A stretch of 64,000 bases of DNA from Neurospora crassa OR74A (Eukaryota > Ascomycota > Sordariomycetes > Sordariales > Sordariaceae). This document shows positions 49,058-62,099 of this stretch, in pieces. Within the stretch, counting starts at the first letter, position 1; every line of letters starts with the position of its first letter. The DNA lies in the NCBI RefSeq assembly GCF_000182925.2, contig NC_026502.1:3596001-3660000 (forward strand), read 5' to 3'. Under the pieces are notes generated by a model that ran no database searches, was not told where the DNA came from, and was given only the letters and a program-made list of their open reading frames with translations. Made by a program: the position numbers and the translations under genes.

Positions 49058-50064
49058 AATTACTTTTACAATATTAATACGTATTTCTAAGAGTACCTCT
49101 ATACTTCCCTTTCGTTTATTATTAATTATATTAAAGATAATCCTAAGAACGTATAAATTAAATATATATTGGCTCTTTATAGTAAGCTTAAGTATAATAT
49201 TATTTATAATACGCTTATATAGAGCGACCTCCGTACTTTCTTAGAAATTAAATATAATAGTAATACCTAGGCTATTGAACGATCCGCTTTCAATAAGTTC
49301 GAATATATATAATAAGGCGCTTCGGAAATTGTTTGTAACTTCTATAATTATTATTATATTGAAAAATTTAATTTATTATACGATTAACCGGAGTATATTC
49401 GGGTCGTTACTTAAGTTAATTAATTATACCCCTTTTTTAAATAAAGTATCCTTTCGACGGCCGGTATTAATATAATAAATAAAGTAATAGCGTATATAAA
49501 ACGGTTAGAAAGCCTAAAGAATATTAAACTATTTATATTATATTGCTAAAATTAAATATTTTTAAAGTATACTCTATTGTTTTTTTTGTTTTTATACCCT
49601 CTTATTTCCTCTTTAAATACTCCTTCTTAATTATTCTATAATAATAACCCCTTTAATTTTCTCTATCGCTCCTTTACTACTTTTTAAATAAACCCTAATC
49701 TTATTTATTCCTTTTATTATTAAAAAAATTATACGTATAGCCGGTATACCTAATTAAAATTATTGAATACCTACTATAAATATAGTATAATAAGCTATTT
49801 TGTAGTAGTATACCTGAATTAAGCCTATTATAATTATAATTAAATTAGTTATTTAATATAGAATTACCCTATCTCTGTAAGTACCCCTTTATATAGAGCG
49901 AATATTAAGCCGATTGTAGCTAGAGCGGCGGCTATAACCGCCTAGGATAATGTAGGTAGATTATAAATATATTTAAAAATAAAATTATTAGTAAGGACTT
50001 ATAGAAATTAGTAGAATATATAAGGGTTAATAAATTCGGGCGTAAAGTTAAATTTAATTAATAA

Positions 50065-50164
50065 NNNNNNNNNNNNNNNNNNNNNNNNNNNNNNNNNNNN
50101 NNNNNNNNNNNNNNNNNNNNNNNNNNNNNNNNNNNNNNNNNNNNNNNNNNNNNNNNNNNNNNNN
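50065..50164. other. Assembly gap (100 N), expected true size near 1.9 kb
   Basis: Flanks align to A1 at 37467 and 39355, so about 1,887 bp of pol sequence should be missing if A2 has no deletion. Confidence 0.9.
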
Positions 50165-52280
50165 ATAAGGAATGGGCGAGCGTAAGGCAAAATCGGTAGG
50201 CGTTAAAATTAATAATATATAATTTTAAAATTGAATATTATTTAAAAAAATTAAATTTAATAGATAGGCTATTGAAGAAACTATAATTATAAAGGGGAGA
50301 ATTAGAAGTAAAGGGCAACTACCTATTAATAAAAGTTATTAAAAAGAATGAAGAGAAGGGTCGGATAATAAAGGAAAGTCGAATATTGAAGGCGCTAGTA
50401 AAATAAGTAATTTTAGTCGGAAAGGAGGTTTAGAGGATAGTAATAAAAAAAAGGGAATAGTAATAGGATATAGGCGAAATAAAAGAGAGTTAGGCATCGG
50501 AGGACGAAAGGGCTGAATTATAAGAAGAAAAGTAAAATTTATAGGAGGAGGATAAATTAAATAAAGAAAAGAGGAAATAAAAGGAAATTGAAGGTAATAG
50601 TAAAAAGAATAGAGTAGCGAAGAAGAGGATAAAATTCGTAAGCGAGGCTGCTATTAAATTAAAAAGGGAGGATAAAAGTATTATTATAGGAAATATTAGT
50701 AGGTATACAGTAGTAGTAAAGGTATAGAAGGACGAAGAGTAATTATTATTATTAGGATAATAATTATTAGAAATATAGAAGGAGGACCTATTTATTATTG
50801 AAAAAATATAGAAGAATAATAAAAGGGTAAAACGAATAAAGAATTAGAAAATAGAGGAAAACGGAATACTATAATATTGATACTAGGTCTACATTTTAAA
50901 ATAAATACGGGCCGAATTACTCTACGCTTACTATAATATAGTAATAGTTAAATATTTAAATTAAAGGAAGATATTGAAATATATTAATTAATTCTATTAT
51001 TAGCCTACTATTATAACCGACGTTAAATTATATATCTGTAAATATCCAATATATTAGAAAGTTAAGTTGTATAATTACCGGCTATATAGACTATTAAGGT
51101 TGCTACTTATCCCTACTATCCCTTAATAAAATATTTTATATAATTTTATTACTAAAATACTAAAATTATTTAACCCTATATCTAATTGGACTTATAATAT
51201 AATTTTTATTATTATTAACCGCTTTACTAAGTACGCCCTATATATTCCTATATAAAAGATAATCGACGTCCGATAATTTATATTCCTCTTCTAGCGAAAT
51301 ATTTTCTAGTAATTTAACCTCCTAGATTCAATTATATTAAATAAAAATAACCTTTTTACGAACTAATTTTAAAAAATTTGCTACGAACTCTTAAATATTC
51401 GTAAACGCCTTAATATAACCTAATACCCCTAAACGGACGAATAAATAGAGAAGTAAAATTAGAATTTAAAATTATACTTTTAAATCTTCTATAATATAGA
51501 ATAAATTAATTAGGCCGAAAAAATTACACTAGTATAATAGACGTATAACAATTATTTTTATACCGCTATTAAAAAGTCCCCCTCGGAATTACTCTTAGGG
51601 TATTATCCTTAGGGACTAGCAAACCCGGAACGAGGGCGGAGGATAATCTTACTAATAATAATTATTAATTAAATTAATAAATTATTTTGTAAGTAAGTAG
51701 AAGTTATAGTAATTCTAAAAGTTGTTAATTAAAGGTACGTAAAATAGTATAATAAAATTCGGAAGCTAAAGGAGTTCGACGTCGGAAGTTAAATTTTACT
51801 TAATACGAAGTATATTAAATAATGCTACCTAAACGCTAAATTAATAAATAAATTTTTAGGACCCTTCTAAATTACCAAAGTCGTTAAGGAAAAGAAAATA
51901 ATATACCGACTCACACTCCCCGCATATTACTAAATCTACCTAATATTCCCTATTACCCTACTAGAGCTATACTATAGGAATCCTACTACAATAACGCCGT
52001 AAGGGGAAATTGTAGACATTAAGGAGAATAATATTTAATATAAAGTCGAAGTAATTATAAAATATTATAAATCCGGCTATTAACGTTAATTCTAGGTTAA
52101 ATAAAAGGGGTATCCGAATAATAAGAATTCGTAGGTTTTACAAGAGGATATAAATTATCCGGACCTTCTTAAGGAATATAAGGCTAAGGAAATATAACGG
52201 CGGCGTACTAGCGGTAAACTAATTATTAAATTAATAAGAATTAATTAAATAAAGGAAAGAGAATAGTAATTATTTGAAAA

Positions 52281-52481
52281 TACAAAGCAAAGATGTAAAA
52301 CGCAAACGTAAGACGCAAGACGCAAAGTAGAAACGTAAGACGTAGATGTAAGATATAAAACGCAAAGTAGAAATATAAAATACAAATATAAGACGTAAGA
52401 CGCAAAGTAGAAACGTAAAATGCAAATATAAGATATAAAATGCAAAGTAAAAATATAAAGCGTAAATGTAAAATGCAAAAT
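52281..52481. repeat. 40-bp minisatellite of A2
   Basis: Counterpart of 41471-41671 at the constant offset of 10,810 bp, with the same unit count and transition differences. This shows that the array was already present in the element before the copies diverged. Confidence 0.8.
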
Positions 52482-53329
52482 GTAGACGTAAAACGTAGAT
52501 ATAAAATATAAATATAAAATATAAATATAAATTACAAAGTAGGGATATAAAGTAGAAATATAGAATAAAGAGGCAAATTAGAAATATAAAATAGAAATAT
52601 AAAATAAAAATATAAAGTAAAAACGCTAAACGAAATAAAAGATAGGAAGGGAAGATAGTTTAATTTAACGTAGGATATTAATAAAGCGCTAAATAGAATA
52701 TAACCCGTATTTTCTATTATTGCCCCAAACGAAAAAATCCTTAATAGCGTCCGCTATTATCGATATAAGATTAAAACCTATAACCTTAGAAGGAATACTC
52801 CCGTATATTATTATACTTATTAATAATATTTATAAATACTACCTTATACTATCTATTTATAATCCTCCTTCGCAAATTCTAATAATTTATCTAACTTTCT
52901 ATCTAATAATACCAACTTCCTATTAACTAATTAACGCTAAGGATTATAATTATAATTAGGGGAAAGGGGGATACGAATAAGAGTATTTAGTATAAAAATA
53001 TTTATAGGGGAGCTAAGGGGGGCCGCTAAATCGATATTAATATTAATATTACTAATACTATAATAGCCCAATTTTAAATAGCCCTTATAATTAAAATTAG
53101 GAATATAAAATATCCTAAATAATATTATAAAGAAATTATTATTAATTAAACGCACTTATATTATAATTTAAAACGTTACTATAAAATAATATAATTACTA
53201 TAAAAGGGGGGTAAGTAGGGGGCTATTAGTATTAATAAAGTATATAATTTTAATTACTATATTCTATATAACGTTCCGCAAATTATAAATACTATAAAAG
53301 ACTTCGAGTATGTAGCGGCGTATTGTTAA

Positions 53330-53429
53330 NNNNNNNNNNNNNNNNNNNNNNNNNNNNNNNNNNNNNNNNNNNNNNNNNNNNNNNNNNNNNNNNNNNNNNN
53401 NNNNNNNNNNNNNNNNNNNNNNNNNNNNN
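53330..53429. other. Assembly gap (100 N) across the A2 3' LTR
   Basis: It begins 53 bases before the position matching the A40 run in A1 and ends inside the LTR. It hides about 290 bp of LTR and the junction with the internal region. Confidence 0.9.
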
Positions 53430-53479
53430 TAGCTACGACCGTAGTTACCTCAGCCTACCTTTCGCCTACGTTCTTAATA
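53430..53479 (+). repeat. 3' LTR of A2, terminal 50 bp
   Basis: TAGCTACGACCGTAGTTACC and the following 30 bases match 35793-35842 and end in TTCTTAATA, corresponding to TCCTAATA of A1. Element D sequence follows directly. Confidence 0.8.
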
Positions 53480-55040
53480 ATAGGATAGTCCTAATTTCTT
53501 AAAGAGGGAAAACGTTGGGTTTAATCTTTCTTATATAATTGAAATTCTAAGTAAGAACCGCTTTATAGTTTTAAAGAATATAAGTAAATATTTCTTATTC
53601 CTTCTTAATTAGACTATTATATAAGCTATAAAGTATAATTTTAAAGCGCTCGGGGGTTAGCCGTTCTCCTTCAAGCGTATTTAAGAATTGTAATATAAGA
53701 ATTTTATCCTATAGTAATAAATAAATTGTTTTTTATTATTCCAATCTATCTTTCAAAACTTCTAAACGCTACAATTTCTATTCTAGGTTTCCTTCTAGCT
53801 TTAATCTATCAGAAGGTGCGTTGTTAATTGGTAATACCTTCTAATCTTTCTACTTATATATAGTATAGGTAGCGAAATTCTTAGAGGGTATAGTATTATT
53901 TAATAGCAATTAATTAGCCTTCCCGTTAATAAGTGTAAATTTATTACTATTATAAATTTTCTTTCCTTTATTTATATGTTTCAACTGTTATACTAACGCC
54001 TAATACCGAATAAAATTATATATTTACTTTCGAAGCTCCGTTGTAAACTTTGTTTCTTCTATTATTAATTAGGGAATACTCCCTATAGTCGTTATACTAA
54101 GTACATTACTTAATTTATTATAGTTAGTATTATTAAAGTCCCTAAATAAAAGTTTTTCGAATCGTTTCTTATTAAATGGTTCGTCCTATAAAAATTATTA
54201 GAAGAATCCTAAGACGGCTTTCCTTAATAAGTAACATTTATTTTGAATATATTATAAATAATTTAATAATTTATTAGCTATTAAATCTTCTATCTATCTA
54301 AGGATTTTATTTTAAGCTTCGCTATTATACTAAATAAGAATTAATATATTAATTCTAAAATTAATCCTTAAATAATTAGCGAATTTATTTAAGGTGGATA
54401 GCTATTCGTCGAATTTTTAAATATACGGTAATACCTATACACTTAGCTTCGTTCTTTCCTTTAGAATTAGTGCGGCCTTAACGATTATTTCTTCTATTAA
54501 AACGTTTATTAATTTAATATTACAAATTAAATAATTTAATTTTATTTGGATATTTTTAAAGAAGGGCTACCTAAATATAATATTATAATACGGGAGGTAT
54601 ATAGTAGTAATAAAGAAATATATTTCTTGTAGAATATTAATGAATTATATTTAATTATATACTTCTTTAATAAAATCCTGTCTACTACTATTACTATCTA
54701 TATTTAATATTCCGGTACTAGTAATAGCTAAGCCGTATTCCTTAGTTAAATTATAGGTAATTGTATTTATTTTTGCGCCGGTATTAAAGAGGGCTCTAAT
54801 CTTTAGTCCCTTTTACTATAAAAAGATAAATAAGGTAAGCAGAATAGAAATCTTCGTTATATTTCCTAAATATAATAGGTAGGAGAGCTTATATAAATAA
54901 GCGTATAATTATATAAGAGTAATTATCTCTGTTGTATATTCAAAGGCGGACTTTAATATATCTTTGCAAATAAATTTAATTATACCGTCTAATCTTTGAT
55001 TTAAATAGTAGACGGAAGTTATAATAGAGTCCGGGGTATT
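53480..55040 (-). pseudogene. Retroelement D: gag-protease remnant on the minus strand
   Basis: On the minus strand a retroviral-type protease motif reads RALFNTGAKINTIT (+ strand coordinates about 54755-54797). The catalytic Asp of Asp-Thr-Gly is now Asn (codon at 54783-54785), a RIP-type change. Downstream segments YNLTKEYGLAITSTG and LPYYNIIFRQPFF fit the usual protease continuation (GxxFL-like end), and the frame runs on to about 53.9 kb with KEYLL- and Gln-rich parts. It ends where the A2 LTR starts, so A2 probably inserted into D or D was cut there. No RT was found on the far side. Confidence 0.6.
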
Positions 55041-55140
55041 NNNNNNNNNNNNNNNNNNNNNNNNNNNNNNNNNNNNNNNNNNNNNNNNNNNNNNNNNNNN
55101 NNNNNNNNNNNNNNNNNNNNNNNNNNNNNNNNNNNNNNNN
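55041..55140. other. Assembly gap (100 N)
   Basis: Placeholder within the minus-strand element D region. Confidence 0.95.
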
Positions 55141-56885
55141 TAATACTAAATTCTTCTAATATATTCCCTAAGCTTTAAAGTATTTAATTTTAGAATAGTA
55201 GTAGGATTAGATACTCCTTAATTATATATAATTAGCTAATAAAATAGTTATTAAGGTTTTAAGGGTATTCTATTAATGTTTAATAAATTATAACGACTTT
55301 ATATTTAGTAGGAGATTTCCGGTATACTTTTTAGGTAACGTTTAATTTATTAATTATATAGTAGTACTTTAATAAATTAATGCCTATTATATTTATAGAG
55401 GTATTCGAACTACTATTCTATTATTACTATTTACTACGGGTATTGCTAGGTAGTAAGGAGAATTTGGGTTCGAAATAGTATTTCTTTTTTAGTATTTAAA
55501 TATTCTTTTCCTAATAGTCGAAAATAGCTTTATATTTAAGAGACGTCCCGTAGATTATTATTTAGAATTACGTTAAAAGTTTTAATTTCTTATCTTCAAT
55601 AATTAAAGTTAAGGATTTATTAAGAATAAAGTCGTTATAGTCCTTTTTAATTCCGATGGCGATTATTATTTATAAGCCTAATATAGGATCCCGAAGTTGG
55701 AAAATTACTAGTTTGCCCTTTTGGATATTATTTACTATTTCCTAATACTAATTTTAATAGTAATTATTATTATACTAATAGTAATAGACTTAGTAAGAGT
55801 TTTTATAATTCTAATTACTTCCTCTACCGCCTTTTCTTCTGCTTTTACTTTTTATAGAGGAGTTGCTTATATAGCCGCCCCTATTACTAATAATATTATT
55901 CTAATTAGTTATTAATAAGTAGTTAATTTGAATTTCCTCTTTCTATTTTTTTATTAACTTTTTATTAAATTAGGATTATAAAATCCTTATTTGGCTAAAT
56001 TCTTCGATTATTTTTTTAATATCCGATTTTTTAATTAAATAGAATATAGTAGGTACTAAAGTAGTAGCTTAGGCTATTGAAAGAATTTTCTTATAAGAAG
56101 GTTAATCGGAATTGTTATTTAATTTAATTAAATTACTTTTTTTATTAATAATTGCTAATATCTTCTTCTTAATCTAAGCCCCGCCGAAGCTATTGTTTAA
56201 TAAATTATCCTCCTTATTACTAGGGCTAATACTATTTTCAAAGTCGAAATACTCGTAAATAGTCTTAATTATATCAATATAAAACTATAATTAGGTTATT
56301 TAATAGACTTTTTCTTTTAGGCTTATAATCGTTATAATTATTCTTCTAATTTTCTTAGCAAACTTCTTATAAAAATTATATATAGCTATAAATTAAATAA
56401 AATCCTTCTCTTTCTCCGGTTGCTTCGTTAGAAGTACTAAATATTTAAATACAGCCTTAATAATCTTTTTTTTATTATAAGGAACTAATCTACTATAGAA
56501 GATTTTTAGTATAGTAGTTTTATTATCTATTTAATTAGGGTCCAGCGCTAAAAATTCTTATTTAAGATAATAATAGAATTCTTTCTATATTTAAATACCT
56601 TTAGCAATAGCATCCTTCGCTATTTCTCTACAAATCTTTCGAATATTTAGGGTATACTACTAGTACTAAATATTTAGTTTAGCCTTATTAAAAAGGTAAT
56701 AGTTTTAAACCCTATTATCGAATTCTTTTAAGTATATAATAATATTCTTCCCTTTAAATTTGATTTTAGGTATATAATCTTTTATAAAAAAAGTTATAAG
56801 AGTCTTACCTATTAATATTTGTATTAGGTACGTATTAGATAAGCCTTTAAGTAGGTTGTTGCTTAAGAGGTTATTACCTAATAGA
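55141..56885 (-). other. RIP-mutated DNA, probably upstream (gag) part of element D
   Basis: Position upstream of the protease on the minus strand and long minus frames with RIP stops (for example ILSIA, TTLVPTIFYLIKKSD and IIEEFSQIRIL at about 56.1-56.0 kb) suggest gag, but no capsid or zinc knuckle motif is certain. Confidence 0.35.
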
Positions 56886-56985
56886 NNNNNNNNNNNNNNN
56901 NNNNNNNNNNNNNNNNNNNNNNNNNNNNNNNNNNNNNNNNNNNNNNNNNNNNNNNNNNNNNNNNNNNNNNNNNNNNNNNNNNNNN
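56886..56985. other. Assembly gap (100 N)
   Basis: Placeholder gap; no further evidence. Confidence 0.95.
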
Positions 56986-57612
56986 GATTTAAGAATATTA
57001 ATCCCTAAAGGCTTAAAATTAACACCTACCCTAGTTTATCGGCTAATTCTTTCGTTATTTATTATTTTCGGATAGTTTTTCAATTAAATTACCGTTCAAA
57101 TAGCCTATTAATTATCTATTCTATTTTTACTTTTATTTAAGTACTATTAATCGGACATTCGTTTATTTATTAGGTTATATAATTAAATTACTACTATTTA
57201 GCAACTTATCTATCGTCTATATTTATTTATATTTAATTATTATTATTCGGATATTTGTTTATATATTTTTTTTATTAATTATTTATTTTATTATCCGTAT
57301 TCTAATATTATATTCGAATAGCAGTTAAATAACTACTAATTAATTATATTATTAGTAATTGTAGTATAGCTATTAATATAGTTGTATATCGGATATTATT
57401 GAAGGCCCCGGACTATAGTAAGCATCCGGTACTAAGGATCTTTACGCCTTTCTAAAATAAAACTATTCAAACTTTCTCTATAACGATTAATTAGGCTTTA
57501 CTAGTAATTATTAGGCAAACTTCAACGAGGGTAGGAAGTTGTAAAGTTCTTATATTCGTTTTAACTAGTTTAGCGCAAGGTTTAATACCTATCTCGTCCT
57601 TATTACTAATTT
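56986..57612. other. RIP-mutated AT-rich DNA, nothing recognised
   Basis: It ends at the breakpoint of the 261-bp repeat. The final 200 bp are less mutated (GGCCCCGGACTATAGTAAGC). Confidence 0.5.
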
Positions 57613-57873
57613 GAAATAGCGAGAAAACTATAATAATAATACCAATACTACTATAGTTATTATAAGGACCGTAGTTTTTGGATGTCTAATTAGGTAGAGC
57701 TAGGTAGTAAGTAATTTTTAAACCTTTCTCGGAAAGTCGAAATAGGAGGCATTAAACTAAATATGGTTTATTAGCGTTACGTATTTTGCTATATAGTTTA
57801 ATATTTAATTTTCGGTGGAAAGTAAGGATAGTTATTAAATCTTTTAGTATTTTCTTCTTAGAGGTAGATAGAG
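57613..57873. repeat. 261-bp repeat, copy 2 (paired with 34401-34661)
   Basis: More mutated copy. At several sites CpA in copy 1 is TpA here. It runs into a gap, beyond which LINE ORF2 sequence is found. Confidence 0.85.
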
Positions 57874-57973
57874 NNNNNNNNNNNNNNNNNNNNNNNNNNN
57901 NNNNNNNNNNNNNNNNNNNNNNNNNNNNNNNNNNNNNNNNNNNNNNNNNNNNNNNNNNNNNNNNNNNNNNNNN
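57874..57973. other. Assembly gap (100 N) before LINE RT
   Basis: Sequence to the right starts in the linker before a LINE RT. A LINE endonuclease domain, if present, would have to lie in this gap. Confidence 0.9.
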
Positions 57974-60670
57974 GTAAATTCGATGGAGAATTTATAAGTA
58001 TTATAGAGGAATTCGTCTTATATTAGAAGAAAGGTCGAGGGAGGAAAGTAAATTAATAGATATTAGGATATAAGATAGTTACGAAAGAAGTATAAAGGAT
58101 ATATTAGGAGTAGTTTAGGTATTAAATAGTATTAAATTAAAGGGAATTTATTAAAATTATAATAAAAAAGAAGAGAATTATTACGAAGGTTTAGTAAGTT
58201 ATGTAGCGTAATGGTATTATTGAGGCTTCGAAGAATTTAAATCGATTTTAATTATTAGAACGATAGGCCTGGACCCGAAGCTACTAATTAATAAATCCGC
58301 CTAAATTATTAGCCCTTTAAACCTATAAAGGGGTAGTAGAAATTGGAAATTATAATAGTAAGGCCGAGATCCTTGCCGATTGCTTTTTCTTGAAGGTAAA
58401 GGTCCTAATAGATTATTTACCGAATTGGATTAAATTATTAGAGGGTATTAACCTAATAATTATTAGTAATTTAATTAATAAAAAGGATATTTAGGATATA
58501 TTTTCCTAAATAGTATTTAATAAGGCCCCCGGGGTTAATTAGTACTTAAATAGATTTTTGAAATTATATAGGTAGTTATTTTAGTAAGTTATAGTATATT
58601 TAGTATCTATTAGCTTCTAATTCAGTTATTTCCTATAGTAATTTAAGGATACAAAAATTATTATTTTTAAAAAGTTTAGAAAAAGCGCTATTTAATAAAA
58701 GTTAGTGGGTGTATAAAGATTAATATTACTACTTAGTAATATAGGAAAAATCTTTAAGGTATTTATAGTTAAAAAATTTATGTAGGTAGCCGAAGAGTTT
58801 AACCTCCTACCGGAGGGTTAAATAGGTAACCGGGTAGGCCGTTCGATAGAGTTTGTAGTCCGGGTAGTTACTAATATAGTATATATAGTTTAGAAATTCG
58901 GAGTTGTAATGTCCCTTATACTCTTTGATTTAAAAGGAGTATTCGATAGAGTTAATTATAGGTAGCTTTTATATACCCTATAGGAAATATAATTCCTAAT
59001 ATAGATTATTAGGTAGGTAGCGAGCTTCGTTATTGGGAGGAGAGGTTCCTTCTTCTTTAATAACGAAATATCCTACCCCTATATAATTATTATTAGCGTA
59101 CTATAAAGCTCCCCCTTCTCCCTTATTCTATTTATTTTTTTTATTACTCTATTATACTGGAAGTTAATAATAATCTTAAATATAATTACGGTCGGTTTTG
59201 TAAACGATATTAATATTATAGTAGTAGCTTATATTATTAAAGAAAATTACTAGATATTATAAGTAGCGTAGGAAGTATATTCGGAATAAGTAAGGGCAAG
59301 AGGTATAGAGTTTGAAGCGATTAAAATAGAACTAATATATTTTACGTAGATAAGGGTACTAAGGATGGAAATTTTCTAATTTAAGGACGTTATATTTTAA
59401 TTAACGGAATTAATATAATTTTTAGGAGTATAGTTAAATTATAAATTTAATTATAGGGTTTACGCGGAAGCGGTGAAATAAAAAATAATAACTTAGATAA
59501 ATATATTTACGAGATTAATAGTAAAGATATAAGGTTACTCCTTTATTCGGGTAAGGGAAATATATATTAAATATATTTATAGCGTTATTATATATAGAAC
59601 TTTAGTATTCTATTAATTAACCGAAGTTAATAGGAAATTATAAAGGATTATAATTAAGTTAGTAAAATATTAGATTAAATATTTAAAAATTATTATTAGG
59701 GTGTATAAAATTATATTAATAAAAAATTTAGAAACGGAAATATTTTATCCGCTATTCGATTTCTATTTTAATAAAAGGGTCTAGACTTTCGAAGAAAGGT
59801 TCGTCCGGACGGACTAAGCCCGGTTCGTACAGGGGATAGTAATTTAGGTCTCTAATTGCGTTTAAGTATAAAAATTAAGAAGTTAGTTACTTGCCGATAA
59901 ATTAGAAAGCGGCGTAATTAAAGTACAATAGGTTAAAGAATAGGTACTAATAGAAAAATTATTAATAATAGTAGCCGGTCCTCTCTTAAATTTAGGGATT
60001 TTATTACTACTATTATAAATTTTAGAATTAATAGCTATTAACCGGGAAGAGTAGTTAGAAGATGTAATAAATTAGGAATAGGTATTATACTATAATTATT
60101 ACCTAACGGCGGCGGTAGTAAAATTAGGGCGATAGTACGAATTTACTATTACTAACCTTACCCTTAAATTTAGTAGAGAGGCTATTTAACGATATATAGT
60201 CGGTATAAAGAAGAAGAAAGGAAGATATTGAAAATTAGGAGAAGATGAAGAAGAATTGTACTTACTAATTAAAGCAAAGAATTCCCTCTTTATTTAAATT
60301 AGGACGGAAATTATCGGCCTCCGGGCCTTCCTCTATAGGAGGAAAGTATTAGACGTTCTAACCCCTATTTGCACCTACGGATTTAAAAAGGAGATTTTCG
60401 CTTATATTATTTTGAATTACTTTAATATAAATATTAATTTTTAAGATAATTTAGAAGTTTAGCTATTAATAAAGAAGGAACTTTAGGAATTCTTAGACAA
60501 TAGAGTTAAAGCCGAAAGAATTTTATTATAAGCGTTAAAGTTAGGGAGGTTAAAAGAATATTATTTAGTAATCGAATTAGAGGAGGAATAGTATAAAGAA
60601 ATTACGAGGTATTCCTAAGAAGAATATAGAATATTAATAATATTAAAATAAAAGGATAGGGATAGGGAAG
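57974..60670 (+). mobile_element. LINE (Tad-like) ORF2 remnant with reverse transcriptase
   Basis: Linker segments (ILADCFF at about 58377) lead into RT. NRVGRSIEFVVRVVTN lies at about 58830-58880, and motif A (LILFDLKGVFDRVN) at about 58915-58956. SSPFSLILFIFF is at about 59107-59142 and the active site GFVNDINI at 59194-59217, where the second Asp survives and the first is Asn. Later parts include RVREIYIKYIYSVIIY (about 59.55 kb), LETEIFYPLFDFY (about 59.73 kb) and GLRAFLYRRKVLDVLTPI (about 60.33 kb), followed by CTYGFKKE, the RIP form of the C-terminal Cys-Cys-His-Cys cluster. No RNase H domain is seen between RT and this C-terminus. The 3' end is not defined. Not functional. Confidence 0.85.
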
Positions 60671-62099
60671 AGGCGATTATATTAATTATAGGAATTATTT
60701 AAACTATAATTATAATAAGAATTAAAAAATACTATTTAATAAACGCCTAGTTACGCCTAAAAAGCTATTCGAGTAATTCTATTATACGAATTTAGTTTAT
60801 AGTAATTTTACAGTACTATTAGACCTAATTATTATTTATAAGGGGGCGGCCGGGAGTATCGACGGTTATAGGGCTACTAGGAATAGAATTACTATTATTA
60901 AAATTAGAGATTATATAAGTAGGAGTAGTAAAATTACTATTATTGGATATAATATGTATAGGAGTAATAGCGCTACTATTAGAATTGAATATAATCCGAA
61001 TTAGGTTTATAATATTATTATTAAGAAGAGAAGGGATACGATTATAGTGAATATCTTTTATAATTAATTTATAGTAACCCTTTTATTAGAAGTTAGCGAT
61101 ATTATAATTAATAGTACGGGGAAGACGCTCGTAATTGGTAGGTAATTTATTATATTCTAAACGAATATATATATAATAAGTGAAATTATTAGTAGTACGA
61201 ACGAAGGTATTTAGATTGCGTTCGAACCTATTTTAATTACCTAATACTATAGTAACGGCTACCGCCTAAATAGTATTACGGGTATTATATAAATCTATAG
61301 GAATATTTAATATATATATTTTATAAATATAGGAATAAGTAGCGTTCTAAGTACTATTAATTAGGATAGAAGTTAAATAATAATAAAGGAAAGGAAATAT
61401 AGAGAATAAGAGATTTATTAATTACTGAAATAAAGTAAATTTTTTTAGTAATAACCTTACGGAAATTATTAGGGGAGTTAGGCTTATTACTATACGGGAC
61501 GGAGGTAAAATTTAGAATATAGTAAAGGTAAGGAATTTTACGAACGACGCTAATTAAATTAATATAAGGGCTAAAGAGAATAAAGAAGGAAATTATATTA
61601 GTTCGGAGGAGGATAACTACTAAGGAAATTACGAAGGGTATAAATAAGGAATATAGGTTTTAGAGGTATAATTATAGGGGATATAAGGCTTAGGGATATA
61701 TTAGGAGAGGGACCTTCTATATTGGAAATTAAATTAATAGGGCTAGGGCGATAATAGCCGGAGGAAGTTATTTTATTAGAAGATACAATAAGGAAGAAGG
61801 AGAAGAAAGATTAAAAAGGGGTACTATATAGGGGATTATATAGACGAGGGAAGGGGGTTTTTACGTTATTGTAAATAGAAGTAGATTTATAGGGTAATAG
61901 AGTAAATAATAGGGAGGAAGTATTTGTAAATAGGGTAAGGAGGTAGAGATATAGAGTAATAGATAGGGAAATAGGACGGGGAAGTAGGAAGAAAGTAGAG
62001 GAAGGAGCGGTAGGAGTAAGACGGAAAGGTAGTAAAGGGAGCGGTGCGCTTAGTTTAATCCTATTCCTATTATCCTTATTATTCTAGTATTGGGATAAT
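60671..62099. other. RIP-mutated and purine-rich DNA downstream of the LINE
   Basis: No family recognised. The + strand becomes purine-rich at about 61.55-62.04 kb (AGGAAG-type), like 42.7-43.5 kb, which may be related sequence. Confidence 0.45.

Larger units (their letters stand above)
49058..53479 (+). mobile_element. Ty3/gypsy chromovirus A2, second copy, interrupted by gaps
   Basis: 49058-50064 matches the gag region of A1 (offset about 12,597). 50165-53329 matches 39355-42519 of A1 with an identical length of 3165 bp, covering the end of RNase H, integrase, chromodomain and the 40-bp array. 53430-53479 matches the last 50 bp of the A1 LTR. The gap at 50065-50164 takes the place of about 1.89 kb present in A1 (the start of pol and RT). 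A2 is more heavily mutated than A1 in most blocks and has no intact frame. Confidence 0.88.
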
